This document shows, piece after piece, positions 1-11,695 of a DNA stretch of 64,000 nt. A program made the translations under genes and the position numbers. How positions within the stretch are numbered: the first letter of the stretch is position 1; every line of letters begins with the position of its first letter. The notes under the pieces were generated by a model that did no database searches, was not told the origin of the DNA, and was given only the letters and a program-made list of their open reading frames with translations. The stretch is taken from positions 71,694,699 through 71,758,698 of the forward strand of contig CM060307.1 of the NCBI GenBank assembly GCA_030674185.1, given 5' to 3'. The DNA comes from Monoplex corrugatus. Taxonomy: Eukaryota; Mollusca; Gastropoda; Littorinimorpha; Ranellidae.

Positions 1-201
1 AGAAAAAAAATAATGTCTCTCAGAAAGCTGGGTAAGGGCGCCCAATAGCATCACTGCACGACAAACCCCGACCCGTTTCAGCCAAACAAATGCCGACACC
101 TGTCGCTAAATCATGTGTGATGCCAGCCTAAATGCGTTCTATGCTATGTCCGATGACACGATGATTGATAAAAGAAATTCACAAAATTTGATGTAACTTA
201 C
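1..201 (-). other. Intron 1 (5' part) of the LMAN2-like gene
   Basis: This stretch follows the splice donor at 201-200 (minus strand, AGA|GTAAGTT). No further exon of the lectin gene is recognisable here, so the next exon should lie left of the window. Confidence 0.6.
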
Positions 202-328
202 TCTGGTATGGTTTCGTCAGTGTGTGTTCTTGCTTCAAATAATCTTTCGTGTTCCATTCTGCAAGAACACAAAAGAAACTGCACATAAACAGCGGCAGGA
301 ACGACAGTTTCAACACGTGAGTCGCCAT
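202..328 (-). CDS. LMAN2: VIP36/LMAN2-like L-type lectin, first coding exon
   Basis: Reading the minus strand from ATG at 328-326 gives 42 codons plus one base (phase 1), ending at a consensus donor. Residues 1-23 are a typical signal peptide (MATH start, hydrophobic core, Cys- and Ala-ending cleavage region). Residues 30-42 read YLKQEHTLTKPYQ, close to EHLKREHSLIKPYQ, which opens the mature luminal domain of vertebrate VIP36/LMAN2 (comparison from memory). Family members are type I membrane lectins of the early secretory pathway that bind high-mannose glycans on cargo glycoproteins. Only the exon for the signal peptide and the start of the lectin domain is present; the carbohydrate-recognition domain and membrane anchor must lie further left. 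It could be LMAN2 or the paralogue LMAN2L; this short exon cannot separate them. Confidence 0.75.
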
Positions 329-440
329 CTTGTCCGTTGGTGTGACATTTCGATCCCACAGCTCTAAGCACGTCCGGGTTACCTGACCCCGCCCCCTTGG
401 AATTCCTTCGTCTGCTGCAGTTTTTATGGCCGGTTTACCA
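329..440 (-). promoter_or_regulatory. 5' UTR and probable proximal promoter of the LMAN2-like gene
   Basis: The bases just upstream of the ATG are richer in G+C and CpG than the surroundings and hold a GC box (ccccgccccc, about 387-396). That composition suits a TATA-less housekeeping promoter. The transcription start is not determined. Confidence 0.4.
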
Positions 441-1112
441 AGGAAGAAATATCGAAAATATGCGGGAGTCTATTTAAGTATGATATGATTTAAAAAGGTC
501 GTTCATTTGGAGCTTTTTTTAGTTGTTGCTTTTTTGTTGTTGTTGTTTTATTTAAGGCAACAACGAAACACGATCACCAATTCTCAGTTAAAAAAAACAT
601 GCACAGCACATCATATTGTTCATGGTTAAGTTACATGCTCGATCTGAATGTGGAGAATGAATTAAGATTGCTTTTTAAGTTTTCAGAAGCACATCTTTTC
701 TTTTGTTTCTTTCTTTGCTTCTTTCTTTCTTTCTTTCTTTCCCCCCCCCCCCCCCCCTTTTTTTTTTTCCTTTCTTTTCATGCATAGATAGATAGATAGA
801 TAGATAGACAGATAGATAGATAGATAGATAGACATGTAGCCAGGTGATAAAGAAGAGTGAAACATTGTAGCAATTGGTGGTAAACTCTTATCTTCTCCCA
901 GCTCTTTTTTTTAAAGGGGGGGGGGGGGGGGGCACATAAAAGGAGTTGAAAATGGTTTTCATCTACAAAACACATCCACATGCCTAATAAGCTTACTTGA
1001 TTTTTGCTTACTCTGTTTTAGATGTTTTCAATGTTACAGTAACAACAAAAACAACAACATAGTACAATTACAATTTGTCTGAACAATTACTAAACAACAA
1101 CACTTTCTTCAG
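441..1112. repeat. AT-rich spacer with simple repeats
   Basis: No gene is seen. It holds a CTTT-rich tract running into 17 C (741-757), a (GATA)n tract with one GACA unit (785-831) and 17 G (916-932). Short open frames here are products of these tracts. Confidence 0.8.
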
Positions 1113-1143
<31 letters not shown>

Positions 1144-1146
<3 letters not shown>

Positions 1147-2019
1147 GGTGCCCTTCCGCATGGCGTTGGCGACCATGGACTTCCAACCGTCTCTATCTCT
1201 CGTTGCCCCCAGCATCTCCCCCACCCTCTTCATCCCCAGCCACTCCACAAGTCCGTCCAGCATTCTCTCCCTGGGTCTACCTGGTGCTCTCTTTCCCTCC
1301 AGCTTTCCCGTTGTGACCAGGTGCTCCAAATCCCCCTTCCTCATAAAATGGCCTATAAATGTTGCTTGTGTTTTCCTAATCTTCCTTATGAGTGATCTAC
1401 TTGTGTCTGCCTCCATCAAGACTGTCTCGTTTGTTTTCTTTGCTGTCCATGGAACTCTCAACATTCTTCTGAGAAACCACATCTCGGCTGCCTCGATCCT
1501 GCTCTGGCTTTGCTTGCTGACTGTCCACGCCTCGCATCCGTACAACAGTATTGGTTCTATATAACATTCAAGGACTCTCTTTCTGATGTTAACTGATAGG
1601 CATTTGTTGGTAAGAATGCTTGTCATCTTCTTGAATGCTGTTTTGGCTTGGCCGATTCTGCCAGCTATTTCTGATGTGCATCTGCCGTCTGATGAAGTGA
1701 CTGTTCCCAGGTATTTGAACTTATTAATCTGTGTCAAGGTTGTGCCATTTGCTGTTATTTTGCAGGAGGGGATTTCATGTTTTTTACTGATCACCATGAC
1801 TTCAGTCTTCCTGCTGTTTAGTTCCAACCCCTTACCTTTGCTTTCTGTTTCTAGTATATTCACAAGATTTTGTAGGTCCCTTTCATTTTCTGCAATGAGC
1901 ACGGTGTCATCTGCGTACCGAATGTTGTTTATCATTTTCCCTCCAACCTTTAATCCAGGGTCTTCTTCTAGGTTTCTCATGATGTTTTCGTTATATAGTG
2001 AAAACAGATCTGGTGACAA
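1144..2019 (-). pseudogene. Family A ORF, RT palm and C-terminal domain (frame 2)
   Basis: Continuation of the same protein after the frameshift: SPDLFSLY, the catalytic NIRYADDTVLIAEN box, LNSRKTEVMVISKK, KFKYLGTV, and a C-terminal region with EAWTVSKQ, WFLRRMLRVPWT and FIGHFMRKG. It is open to the very end of the element and stops at the first TGA of the terminal repeat, so there is no 3' UTR. The intact YADD box and single lesion suggest a fairly recent loss of function. Confidence 0.85.
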
Positions 2020-3254
2020 AACATAACCCTGTCTGACTCCTCTTTTGATGTTTGAAAAGAGCTTATATTATTTTCTATTCTCATTGCAGCTGTTTGTTCC
2101 CAGTACATATTCCTGATTATTCGTAGATCTTTTCCATCGACATTGAGTCTCTCCAGTTGGTTGATCAATTCATCAGGTCGTACCCGATCGAAAGCCTTGG
2201 TATAGTCAACAAAGCATAAATACAAATCCTTATTCATCTCAATTGACCTCTCTATGATAGTTCTTAGGATGTATATGGCATTAATAGTTCCTTTCCCCTC
2301 CACAAATCCACACTGTTTTTCTGCTATTTCTCTTTTGATTCTATTCCTTGTCCTCATCATGATTATTCTTAACAGGATTTTTGTTATATGACTCATCAAA
2401 CTGATTGTGCGATGGAATTCGCATTCTATAGCCCCTGTCTTCTTTGGAAGTGCAATGAAAATTGATTTTGACATATCTTTGGGGATTTTTCCAGTGTCAT
2501 AAATTTCATTTAGGAGGACTGTTATTTTTTCTATGCCACATTCCTCTAGGGCTTCAATCATCTCTGTAGTAATGTTGTCTGGTCCTGGGGCTTTTCCTGG
2601 TTTCATCTTTTTCAGTCCCGCTCTAACTTCATCTTTCATTATGGGTGGTCCTTCAAAGTTCTTTTTTATAATGTGTTCTTCGTTTCTGTCATCCTCAAAA
2701 AGGTCTTTAATGTACTCTCCCCATCTGCCTAATATTTTGTCTTTTTCCATGATAAGCGTGCCATCTTTCGATTTTAAGCAACCAGTTGATGTGCATGTAT
2801 TTTTCCTGTGGACAATTTCTCCAATTCGTCTGTACATACCCTGAGGATCCATTTTGTGTCGTTCTTCTATCTCTTTGCATTTTGTGTTCAGCCAAGCTTC
2901 CTTAGCTTCATTGCACCTATACCTGATTTCTTTGTTTATCTTCCTGTATATCTCCTCGTTTCTCTTTGCCCTCCTCCTTTCCTCCATCAGGCCCAAAATT
3001 TCATTAGTCATCCAACTCTTTTTTGCTTTTCTATTTGCCTTAGGGATTTCTTCACAAGCTTCATTTATAGAACTTCTCAACTTTGTCCATTGTTCCTCAC
3101 TGTCACCAACGTCTTCCAGAGCACTGAATTTGTTTTGAACATGTACATTAAATTTTTGACGTATCATTTCATCTGACTTTAAGAGTCCTAGGTTTAGTTT
3201 GATGTTGCTTTTGGTCTGTTTCCTTTTCCTCAATTTCAGCCTAAACCTTCCCAC
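1977..3254 (-). pseudogene. Family A ORF, endonuclease end and RT fingers/palm (frame 1)
   Basis: Open frame of 425 codons. Visible RT motifs: KMKPGKAPGPDNITTEMI, the CGFVEGKGTINAIY block, and box A FVDYTKAFDRV with its catalytic aspartate. Upstream of 3254 the frame continues into endonuclease sequence to about 3400. At the block normally reading KRGVRQG a single-base loss (near 2050, in what should be an SSFQNIK-type stretch) puts the rest of the RT into the next frame, so this copy cannot make a full protein without a frameshift. Confidence 0.85.
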
Positions 3255-3414
3255 TACCGGATTGTGGTCACTGTTGCAGTCTGCGCCTGGTAGTGTTTTT
3301 GCTAACAGTAAAGAATTTCTAAATCTTTTGTTGATCAGGATGTAGTCAATTTGATTTTTGTATTATTTCCTGGACTCATCCAAGTCCATTTTCTTCTGTT
3401 AGGCTGCTCAAACA

Positions 3415-3531
3415 GTCAGCTTTTCTGATGTAACTTTATTATTCATATTATCTGAAGAATTTTAAATAAATTAAATTAAATTAAAATTCTTCAGATAATA
3501 TGAATAATAAAGTTACATCAAAAAAGCTGAC
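3415..3531. repeat. 50-bp-arm inverted repeat (hairpin)
   Basis: Arms 3415-3464 and 3482-3531 are complementary at 49 of 50 positions, separated by a 17-nt A/T loop. It starts where family A copy 1 stops. It could be a tiny foldback element, a strand-switch product of retrotransposition, or an assembly or library artefact. Confidence 0.9.
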
Positions 3532-4208
3532 CTCAAAATATATTCTGGTCATACATTTTCACGTCTAATCTTTCTCTCTTCAAAATTAAAGAGCAGAGAC
3601 ACTCACTACCCAAAATTACATAATGTTTGTCAGCCAGCAACTGCACAGAAGTCTGCCTTGACTAAAAGCCGCTGTCTTCCAAGATAGATATATTTGTTTC
3701 CAAGTTAGAACAAGGAAACTTGGATACAAAGGAATGCCAAGTCGCATGATATGGCGTTTAACATGAGAACTTAAGTCACCTGATATATCTGCCTTATGTT
3801 CCAGAACCACTACACTTTCAATATATGCTTATCAACACACTACCGTCATAAGTATATCACATAGATACCAATACACTGGTTGACCATTGACTGTTATTGC
3901 CTATACAAAGCAAATTCGATTAACATTTTATAAATGCAAAAACAATATTGCTGAGCTGTTTTCATCCCCTCACATACATATGAATTCAGATGTGTTAATA
4001 TCTACGGTAGGTGTATACAGTTGCATATTCATTATAGGTTCGTATTTGTTGTTGTAATCATGTCACGTCACTTTTACATAAAAAGACTGGAGTAAAGCAG
4101 CAATGAAAAAAGATCTTGATGTGAAGTTACTGTTATTTTTAATCTTTTGACTCCTGCCATCTGTTCACCAGCAACATGCATTGTCAGCCGTGTTAGCAAA
4201 GCAAAAAG
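3532..4208. other. AT-rich non-coding sequence
   Basis: No gene, tRNA or recognisable repeat seen. Confidence 0.6.
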
Positions 4209-4288
4209 TTAACCCTTTGACTCTCTAACCCTATCCACCAGCTTCCTGCAGGACGCTGGTGGATAGGATGAGGAAGTCAAAGGATTAA
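4209..4288. repeat. Imperfect inverted repeat
   Basis: Arms 4209-4242 and 4255-4288 (ttaaccctttgac... and ...gtcaaaggattaa) form a hairpin with a few mismatches. The right arm is partly repeated at about 4299-4331 (gtcaaagggttaa). It may be part of a degenerate MITE. Confidence 0.7.
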
Positions 4289-4327
4289 ATTTTTGCAGTT
4301 GGTGGAAAGGGTGCAGGAGTCAAAGGG

Positions 4328-4365
4328 TTAAAGCTCAGCCGACTGCACAGAGCCCTAAAAGGGCT
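4328..4365 (+). repeat. Dispersed 40-bp repeat, copy 1
   Basis: Same motif as at 14542-14580 and, inverted, at 32163-32200 and 32367-32404: TTAAAGCyCAGCyGA, CTGCACAG, then AGGGCT. Probably a piece of a short interspersed element. Confidence 0.6.
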
Positions 4366-5997
4366 ATGATGTGTAAGTTGCCCCAGGCATAAAAGTGCCT
4401 GAGCCATAAAAGAAAACAGTTGAAGTGACCATGAGAACAGGCATGAAGGGCCACAGATTCTGAGACAAATTTTATAATGAAACAACTCAGTTCAGATTCA
4501 AAGTGGTGTTGAGTTGCCATCCGTTTCAACCTGTGAGTGTGGTCCTCCTAGGACAAATTTCAAAAAGTATAGCATAGTTGGTTGTCAATGTTGTTCTGAT
4601 TTGAGGATGAATGGTGTAGATGCTGAGGTGTTTTTTGTTGGTTGGTTGGTTGGTTGGTTAGTCGGTTGATTGTTTTTTGTTGTTTTTTTTTTCATTATGA
4701 AGTGTGACTGCATGACAGGCCCGATGTAGATGTTTGACACTTGATCGTAATCCCAGACTTTTCAACTTAAGTCCATACCACACTCAGATATGGAGCATGT
4801 AGATAGACAATTCCACCGAGGAATTAATGTATATATAATTAGTATATGAACTGTCAAATGATACTGACTTGCCAACATATGGGATTCTGGCTTAATGCAC
4901 ATGCATCAGTCATCTGTGATCCCATCAGCAGTTCGCGGGTTGTGATATCACAAAGTGCAAAACTATTTTCCCTGATGAAAATATGGTATAGCTTTGTATA
5001 TAAATCCTGGTTTCTTTGAACACACACACACACACACCACACACACACACGTTCAACCTTATTGCTTCTTTAACATTATATGTCATATAGTTCCTCTGTT
5101 TTCATCATAGCAGTGGGGGTTGACAAGTATTTGCTGTACAAATGTATACCTCTTGTCATAAATGCTCTTGTCATGCTCTTTGGGGTCTTGTGATATGATG
5201 CGCTGTACAGTAGTCATTATTATTACCATATTATGATTATCACATTTATCATCATCATCATCATTATCATCATCCTTATCATTAGTACTAATATTATTGT
5301 TGTTGTTGTTGTTGCTGTTGTTGTTGTTGCTGTTGTTGTTTACAAACACACTCACATACATAAATCACCGCATTGGAACAGGAAGATGATGATCCATTTT
5401 GTCAAAGAACATTGAAGACAAATGTTCATAAGGGGAAGGATGAAAAGACATTTGCACCGTCTACTGTGTGGCAAGAGAAGCAACAACACTTATTGTTGTT
5501 TTTTTCCTTTAATTTATTTACATGATACAAAGTGGTACATCTGGTTATAACACAGATGTAAAAACAGTATGTTCAATGCAATATGAGAAGTAAAAAAATA
5601 TTAAACTATACATATGAAATGACATCTCTCTCTCTCTCTCTCTCTCTCCCTCTTCTCTCTCTCCTCTCTCTCAAAACAGGCATACACACTCACCCATACA
5701 TACATGCATATATTCACTGATCTACAAAAGCATGCTGAGATGAGTAAACAAAGAGAGAATGACAGTCAGACTAATAAAATTTAAACAAAAAGAAAATCAG
5801 ACAATTAAATAATAACAAAAAACTTCAATTTAAGACATAAATCAATAACATAACAATAGCATAAAATTCATCACTTAATTCAATGAATCAATAATTTATT
5901 AAGTGATCATTGAAAATCTTTTGTTTCAAAACAAACATGCGAATACCCAGTAATAATGTGTGCATACAGAGACACCAAAACACACACACAAGCGCGT

Positions 5998-6031
<34 letters not shown>

Positions 6032-7193
6032 CACCACACAATAAAACACAATAAACAAACAATATTACATAGCCTGATCCCAATTTTCATGAGATCTTAA
6101 CATGTGATAAAGTCCATGTCCATCTGAAAGTACAGTTATAGTTATCAAAGTAATTATAGCTAAGACAGTTATAGTTATCACAACAATCATGACTATCACA
6201 AGAATTTCTGTAAAGAGATTTCTCTTGTGGGAATGTAGGGGAGCCAATCCCTCATAATATTGCTGCTATACAATTGTGGATTTTGCAATAAATTTCAACA
6301 ACTCCAAGTACAATGAACAATCTTTGATATAAAGTGATACTGCATTATAATCTCACTAAATTTGATCTGTAGAGTTGAACATGTCATAAGCCAAACAAGG
6401 AAGTGGGACTGTGGATAAATAAAAATAGCAAAGGTTGTCCCAAAACCCTTAGGCAGTAGAGGAGTGACGCGACAGATCCTTCAAATTGTATTGGGGCCAG
6501 CATTATGAGGGTGGAGCCCATCTCCTCTCCCTTGCAGTGTCACCTTTCCCTAACACTGTAGAAAGTCACGTACCCATTTACAGCTGGGTAGACTGGAAGC
6601 CGCACAAGTATATAAAGTTCCACAGATGTGATCTGCACCCATACAAATTCGTGCAGGCAGGCAGAGTGCTCTATTCTGCATCAACCAGTCCCCTAGACTG
6701 GGGATGGCATCCTCCAACTTGGCAGAGGGATGACCATACCCAAACCTGGAGATGCAGGTGACAAACAGCAAATGGCCTTCAGACGTATAAGTTAGCTGCA
6801 AAATAAGCCAAGTTTCCCTGGACAAATAAGTAATCCTAGACTGGAATCACTGGCTGTGATTTCTATCAGGATGGGGCAGACTGGCTCTTCGCAAGAACTA
6901 TCTACAAAATACTGTGTCTGTCCTGTGACAAAGCTTCATAGGGTCATGAGCTAAGGGCAGTGTAACCCAAACAGAAAACCTTGAGGACCGAGATCCAAGG
7001 TACCAGGCAGGAAGGTGCCTTCTAAAAATTCACTGTACCATGTAGTAAATGCAAATCATCTAACTCAGACAAGAATTGGGCTTCGCTGCTGCATGAAACT
7101 GACCCTGCGGTCCTCCAAGAACTGGAAAAATAGCCATGCATATGTGTGTGTGTGTGAGAATTGTGTGTGTGTGTGTGTGTGTGTGTTACATAA

Positions 7194-7227
<34 letters not shown>

Positions 7228-8288
7228 CATACATAAATACATACATACATATAAATATATATATATTCATCGCCAGATGTGGACTGACCATGCTCATGTA
7301 AGCAAAAGAAGAAAAAGAAGAACATGGAAGTTCGGCATGAAGATTAATTTTATAATAATTTAAAAGTGGAGTGCGTAGTTATGAAAACATCCTGAATTAA
7401 TAGTAGTCAGAAATGTGACTTTTGTCTTGCACATAGTTTATCTCACACACACACATACACACACACACACATGCACACACACACACACACACACACTCAC
7501 ACACGCACAAACACACATGCACGCACACACATGCATGCATGTACGCATGCACACAAACACACACACAACACACACATAGAACTATACAAAAAACAAAACA
7601 AAACAATAAACCAGAATGTCACAATTATTCAAATGTTCAGGCAAACTTAGCAGACATATAGAGATATTACTCTTATCACTCCTCAAACAATTTCTAAGCT
7701 CTTACAAGTCTTAGCCAGAAACAAACACCCATACCAAGTTACATACTGAAATGTCATGCTTGAATTATTTTAATGTGTTCACTAAAGAATTAATCTAAAT
7801 CCTTGGAATGACTTCTTTCATAAAGTCCTTGCAGTAAAATATCTGCAAAAACCATCTCTCTTGTTCAGTTTCTTGTAAATGTTTCATTCAATTCTCACTT
7901 CATATTAATGAAGGTCAAAGCAATGAACTGTCATTTCAAAAACAATGTACAGGCCCACAGCAGTTCAAGGCAAACAGATTTCAGTGTCAATGATTACAAT
8001 CAAATATCTAAACCAATCAACAAGCCAACAAACAAATCATGGCAGCAAAGAATGTGAGAAAAGAAATATATGTCTTCATATTCCAATTTACATAAACTGT
8101 ATCACTCGAAATGAATTGGGATGGGTTGGATTCCTTTTCAGTTACATGGGATTTCTCTGTAAGAAATGAAGGTTACATTTCTAAGGGAAAGCATACAGCC
8201 TTATTAAACACCATCTTTTTTTGTGCATGCATGCACTGTTTACCTATCACACCATGTGCAAGCATGCGTACATGTGTGTGTGTGTGTG

Positions 8289-8326
<38 letters not shown>

Positions 8327-8700
8327 TGTATGTGTGTGTGTTAGAAATAAATTAATCATGCAGAACAACAATATATATTTCAGAGAATAAATTGTACTTA
8401 TTCAGGTATTTTAAAAACATAGGCATGCCATATGTGGAGAGGTCTGTGTGTGTGTGGGGGGGGGGGGGGGGGGATTTGTCTTGGGGTTTTTTGTTTGTTT
8501 TTGTTTTTGATTTTTGTCTGTCAGGTTTGTTTTTCTTTTTGTTTTTATGGCTGGTTGGTTTTTGTTTGTTTTCAGTGAAGTGTATATGTGTGCATTCATG
8601 TGTGCTTGTGCGTGTGTGCATGCATGTGCATATGTGTGAGAGTATGTGTGTACATGTGCCTGTGTGAATGAATGTGCATGAGTATATGTGTGTGAGTGTG
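4366..8700. repeat. Intergenic sequence with microsatellites, no gene seen
   Basis: Simple repeats: (TTGG)n about 4638-4660, (CA)n 5020-5051, (ATC)n then (GTT)n 5245-5340, (TC)n 5622-5670, (CA)n 5998-6030, TG then (ATAC)n 7141-7265, interrupted (CA)n 7444-7572, (TG)n 8272-8342, and TG plus 16 G at 8441-8474. At 6570-6600 a segment (acccatttacagctgggta) resembles the inverse of one at 57095-57120, probably an old interspersed repeat. Open frames here are microsatellite translations. Confidence 0.7.
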
Positions 8701-8832
8701 ATTTCTTTTTCAACACAGATTTTTATTGGCTTCTGCTAAGCAGTCTTTCGTCCCACATGTACACCATTAGTGAATCAGAAAATCAACTGCCTTGCACACA
8801 CAAACACACACACATTCACACACACACACACA

Positions 8833-8894
<62 letters not shown>

Positions 8895-8961
8895 TAAGGC
8901 TTTGCAAAGGACATACCAGGTGCTTACATAAACCAGACCATTTCTTTCAACACATGCAATT
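8700..8961 (-). other. TMEM230 3' UTR with candidate poly(A) signal
   Basis: Downstream of the TMEM230 stop codon on the minus strand there is an AATAAA at 8727-8722, giving a 3' UTR of about 250 nt. The UTR contains a long CA repeat (plus strand 8795-8892). This is inferred from position only. Confidence 0.4.
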
Positions 8962-9099
8962 TCAGTCAAATTCTGGAATATCCTCATATGAGAATCCTTG
9001 GTATCCTTTGTATGCGTAGTAAGCGATCCGGACATGATAGACACCTGGGATGAACATCAAGGCACCTATTATAAGCACAGGCCAGGTTCGGTCTGCATA
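8962..9099 (-). CDS. TMEM230: TMEM230, third (terminal) coding exon
   Basis: The acceptor CCTGTTTCAG precedes 9099. The exon holds 45 codons and TGA (8964-8962) in phase 0. It encodes the second membrane helix and cytosolic tail, with motifs [27 protein letters not shown] and ending [10 protein letters not shown]. Human TMEM230 has the matching VPVLIIGILVFLPGFYH, RIAYYASKGY and YSYDDIPDFDD (from memory). TMEM230 is a small two-helix protein of secretory, recycling and synaptic vesicles, implicated in vesicle trafficking. The tail is the most conserved part of the family and is intact here. Confidence 0.92.
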   Translation of the reverse strand, partial: YADRTWPVLIIGALMFIPGVYHVRIAYYAYKGYQGFSYEDIPEFD

Positions 9100-9477
9100 C
9101 TGAAACAGGCAACACATATTTCATGAAAAATACATCTAAAAATACAAATTTTAAACCAAAATTGAACTGCTGCTGCTGCAATCATAGGAACTGGGGTAAG
9201 ATGGAGAGATTTTGATCTAATCTTTTAGGCCAAGGAGGACAGCAAAAGAATTGATCATTTCACCAGCAAAGACTGTTCAGGATGATGGAAGCAGAGGCTG
9301 CTAGACGATTTACAGACTCTGATTCCTCTACAATTTACCACTTCTTTCTCCATATTTTGTTTATTTGTTTGTTTGCTTGGTTTCATTTTTAGAGTTCCAA
9401 TTTTTCTCGGATACATGTATGCACACTGTTTTGCCTATACTGTGCATGCAATATGTTGATGCACTCTCTGCATGCTC

Positions 9478-9918
9478 TATAATCAGTAAGCATGCACGCT
9501 CTGTTTTTCCAAGTTTCCATGAAAACTGAAGAAACTGCTGCATTGGCACTATATTGCTCTGACTCCTTCACAGCTGTCTGTTTTATTTTCATTATGAGAG
9601 CTCTGATTTTTCACGAACGCATGAAAGAAAATCATGCACTGCACAGTCAATATGCTCCACTGTTGGTAAGCATGGATGCTGGATGTTTTCATGTTTCCAT
9701 AAAACCGCTACTGATATGACCTTCAGGATCTTTCATGTGCATATCTGATATTCTGCATGCAAACGCATACAAAAGGGTTTAGGTACTGGCAGGTCTGCAC
9801 ATACTGACATGTGAGATTGGAAAATCAGCACCCTTTACCCACCAGGCACAGACGTCTAGGTGGATCAAACCGAGAACTTACTGATTGGAAATCAGACTTG
9901 TACCCACTTGACTACTAT
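9478..9918 (-). mobile_element. tRNA-derived SINE, copy 1
   Basis: The minus strand starts with a tRNA-like head: A-box-like GTAGTCAAGTGGGT (about 9914-9902), an anticodon-loop-like TTTCCAA, and B-box-like GGTTTGATCC (9871-9862). The body has CTGGTGGGTAAAGGGT, TATGTGCAGACCTGC and GTTTTATGGAAACATG. The same head and body recur, interrupted, at 17243-18315. A second partial 3' part lies at 9478-9600. I recall similar SINE bodies in marine gastropod sequences but could not search. Confidence 0.75.
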
Positions 9919-10905
9919 GATTTTTATGAGCTTTCATTCCATGAGATTCTGTCATGAAAACAATGGGTCAATCATAACTGACTGGCACAGATACTGGGCT
10001 ATTGCCTTCCAGTCAGACTGTACAGGTTTCAGGCATGCATCACCCTCATAATACTTGTCTCTGTAACAAAGTTGAGATCTCCATCATCTCACTCACCCAA
10101 AACCTCAGGCTTATGGAACAACCTGTATCTTTTTACCAACTAGACATGATCATACACACATCTGCTGTATTTGTTTCTCAATAGCAATAATACATTCCAC
10201 TTTACATCTGTTCAATGGATGACTCTTTATCTGGCAACGTAAGCCCATCCTTCCTATTGGTTCTGTTGCACAGTAAACTGTAAATGGGAGCAAGATATGA
10301 GGTGCTATACTATACTTTTAATTTAAAATATGAGATGTAACTAAGTGTTTCTTGTTATGTTGTGTGTGGATGGTATTTTTCTATATGTAAACACTTCTTT
10401 CATGACATATTAAATGTTCAAATATATGCATTGCACGTGCATACATGTGTATTGATGAAATGGGTGTATTGCAAAATACAAAAATATAATTACTCTATCA
10501 TTTATGTTACATTTTTTTATTTATTGGACTAAAAACACTTTCACTTACTGGACTTAATGATGTTTTTATAAAGTCAGGACAATAACAAGCTGAAGTTTTA
10601 AACATCATCAATATTTTTCAGCTGATATTAGAACCCAGTCAAAAGCCACTGTGTTGTTAGCCACCTTCAAGTATACTACAGATGACTGTCCAACTGACTT
10701 ACGTGCTTGTAAATTATTATGTGTAAGGCTCATAACAACACAGTCAAATGTTCACAAGTCAGATATGTGTCTTCTGTTAATCTGCAAAAATGATTTTATA
10801 CACCAAATATGATACTAGTGGTCTGTTGGGTTATAATGACTGTAATGTAAGGAGGCTCTCTGCTGCCCTCTCAGTTTCGACATTTGCTCAGTTCGTTTTC
10901 ATTTA

Positions 10906-10965
10906 CAAGAAAACACAAGTCATACAAGAAAACACAAGTCATACAAGAAAACACAATTCATATAA
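10906..10965. repeat. 19-bp tandem triplicate
   Basis: Three near-identical units of acaagaaaacacaagtcat. Confidence 0.9.
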
Positions 10966-11572
10966 GTTATCTCCTTTATTAATGTTCTTGCTTGTTTGTT
11001 TTGTTTCAAATGTTGTTTGTTTGTTTGTCATTTGGGGTTTGTTGTTGTTGTTGTTGTTTTGTTGTTGATGTTGATGTTGTTTGTTTCTTTGTTTGTTTTT
11101 GCATAAAGTCACCACAAACCATGGCAAGAGGCATAATCACGAGACAGCTAGATAGTTAATTACCCTCTGTCACAAACAGTCTGCACAGAAATGAATTAAA
11201 ACACTCTTCACGATGTTTGAAAAGTATACAGTTAAAACATGTTCACATTCTAAGCATCTGAACTGAATTCATTAACATACATAGTAATGTGACAAATAAA
11301 AAAAACAGTATGTTCACATTTTGGGTCACAATGAACAAAACAATCCGTCATTCTCATTAAACAGAAGCTTTGATGGTTTCTTTGTTGAACCAGATCTTGT
11401 GTCTGAATCTGGCAACAATTTACCCATATTCATCTTCATAACAGCCATGACACACACAAACACACATGTACATATGCAAACACACATACACAAATGCAAA
11501 CTAAACACACACACACACACATGCATGCATATAAACACAAACATCACATTAACATCTTATTATTATACCTAC

Positions 11573-11695
11573 TTTGGAATCGATGATACCAGCCAGTAGC
11601 AATGCGCCAACAATTATAAGTGATGATCCCACGACAAACAGGACTGTGGCCAAAAGGATCGCCTTGTAGGGAATTTTGGGTGGTGGCTTCTCAAA
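11573..11695 (-). CDS. TMEM230: TMEM230, second coding exon
   Basis: The acceptor TTTTCAG precedes 11695 and the donor AAA|GTAGGT follows 11573. The exon is exactly 41 codons, phase 0 at both ends. It starts [13 protein letters not shown], matching the [13 protein letters not shown] segment of human TMEM230 (from memory), and then encodes the first membrane helix, a run of Leu, Val, Ile and Gly ending [10 protein letters not shown]. The alternative donor four bases further on would break the frame with the next exon, which fixes the exon end. Protein lengths across the three exons are 31 + 41 + 45 = 117 residues, against 120 in human. Confidence 0.92.

Larger units (their letters stand above)
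1113..3413 (-). mobile_element. Non-LTR retrotransposon, family A copy 1 (RTE-like), 5'-truncated
   Basis: Longest copy of the most abundant family in the window. On the minus strand it begins in the C-terminal part of the APE-like endonuclease (WTW and QIDYIL motifs, then SDHNPVV), runs through the whole reverse transcriptase and C-terminal domain, and ends directly in (TGA)n, seen on the plus strand as (ATC)n at 1113-1146. The N-terminal half of the endonuclease is missing. The 5' end abuts a 50-bp hairpin at 3415-3531. Confidence 0.9.
9100..11572 (-). other. TMEM230 intron 2
   Basis: Runs between the donor after 11573 (AAA|GTAGGT) and the acceptor before 9099. It contains a SINE in the same orientation as the gene (9478-9918), a 19-bp triplicate (10906-10965), a GTT-rich tract (11040-11100) and CA repeats (11450-11525). 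Confidence 0.8.

Noticed and set aside
1148..3176. Plus-strand open frames at 1.1-3.2 kb
   Set aside because: They lie antisense to the family A ORFs, whose motifs are clear on the minus strand.
6486..6825. Overlapping 91-codon open frames on both strands at 6.5-6.8 kb
   Set aside because: No recognisable motif, and part of the sequence resembles an interspersed repeat seen also at 57.1 kb.
9850..9918. Possible tRNA gene
   Set aside because: A- and B-box-like sequences are present but acceptor and T stems do not pair and it continues into a SINE body; the same holds at 17.2, 21.2 and 36.2 kb.
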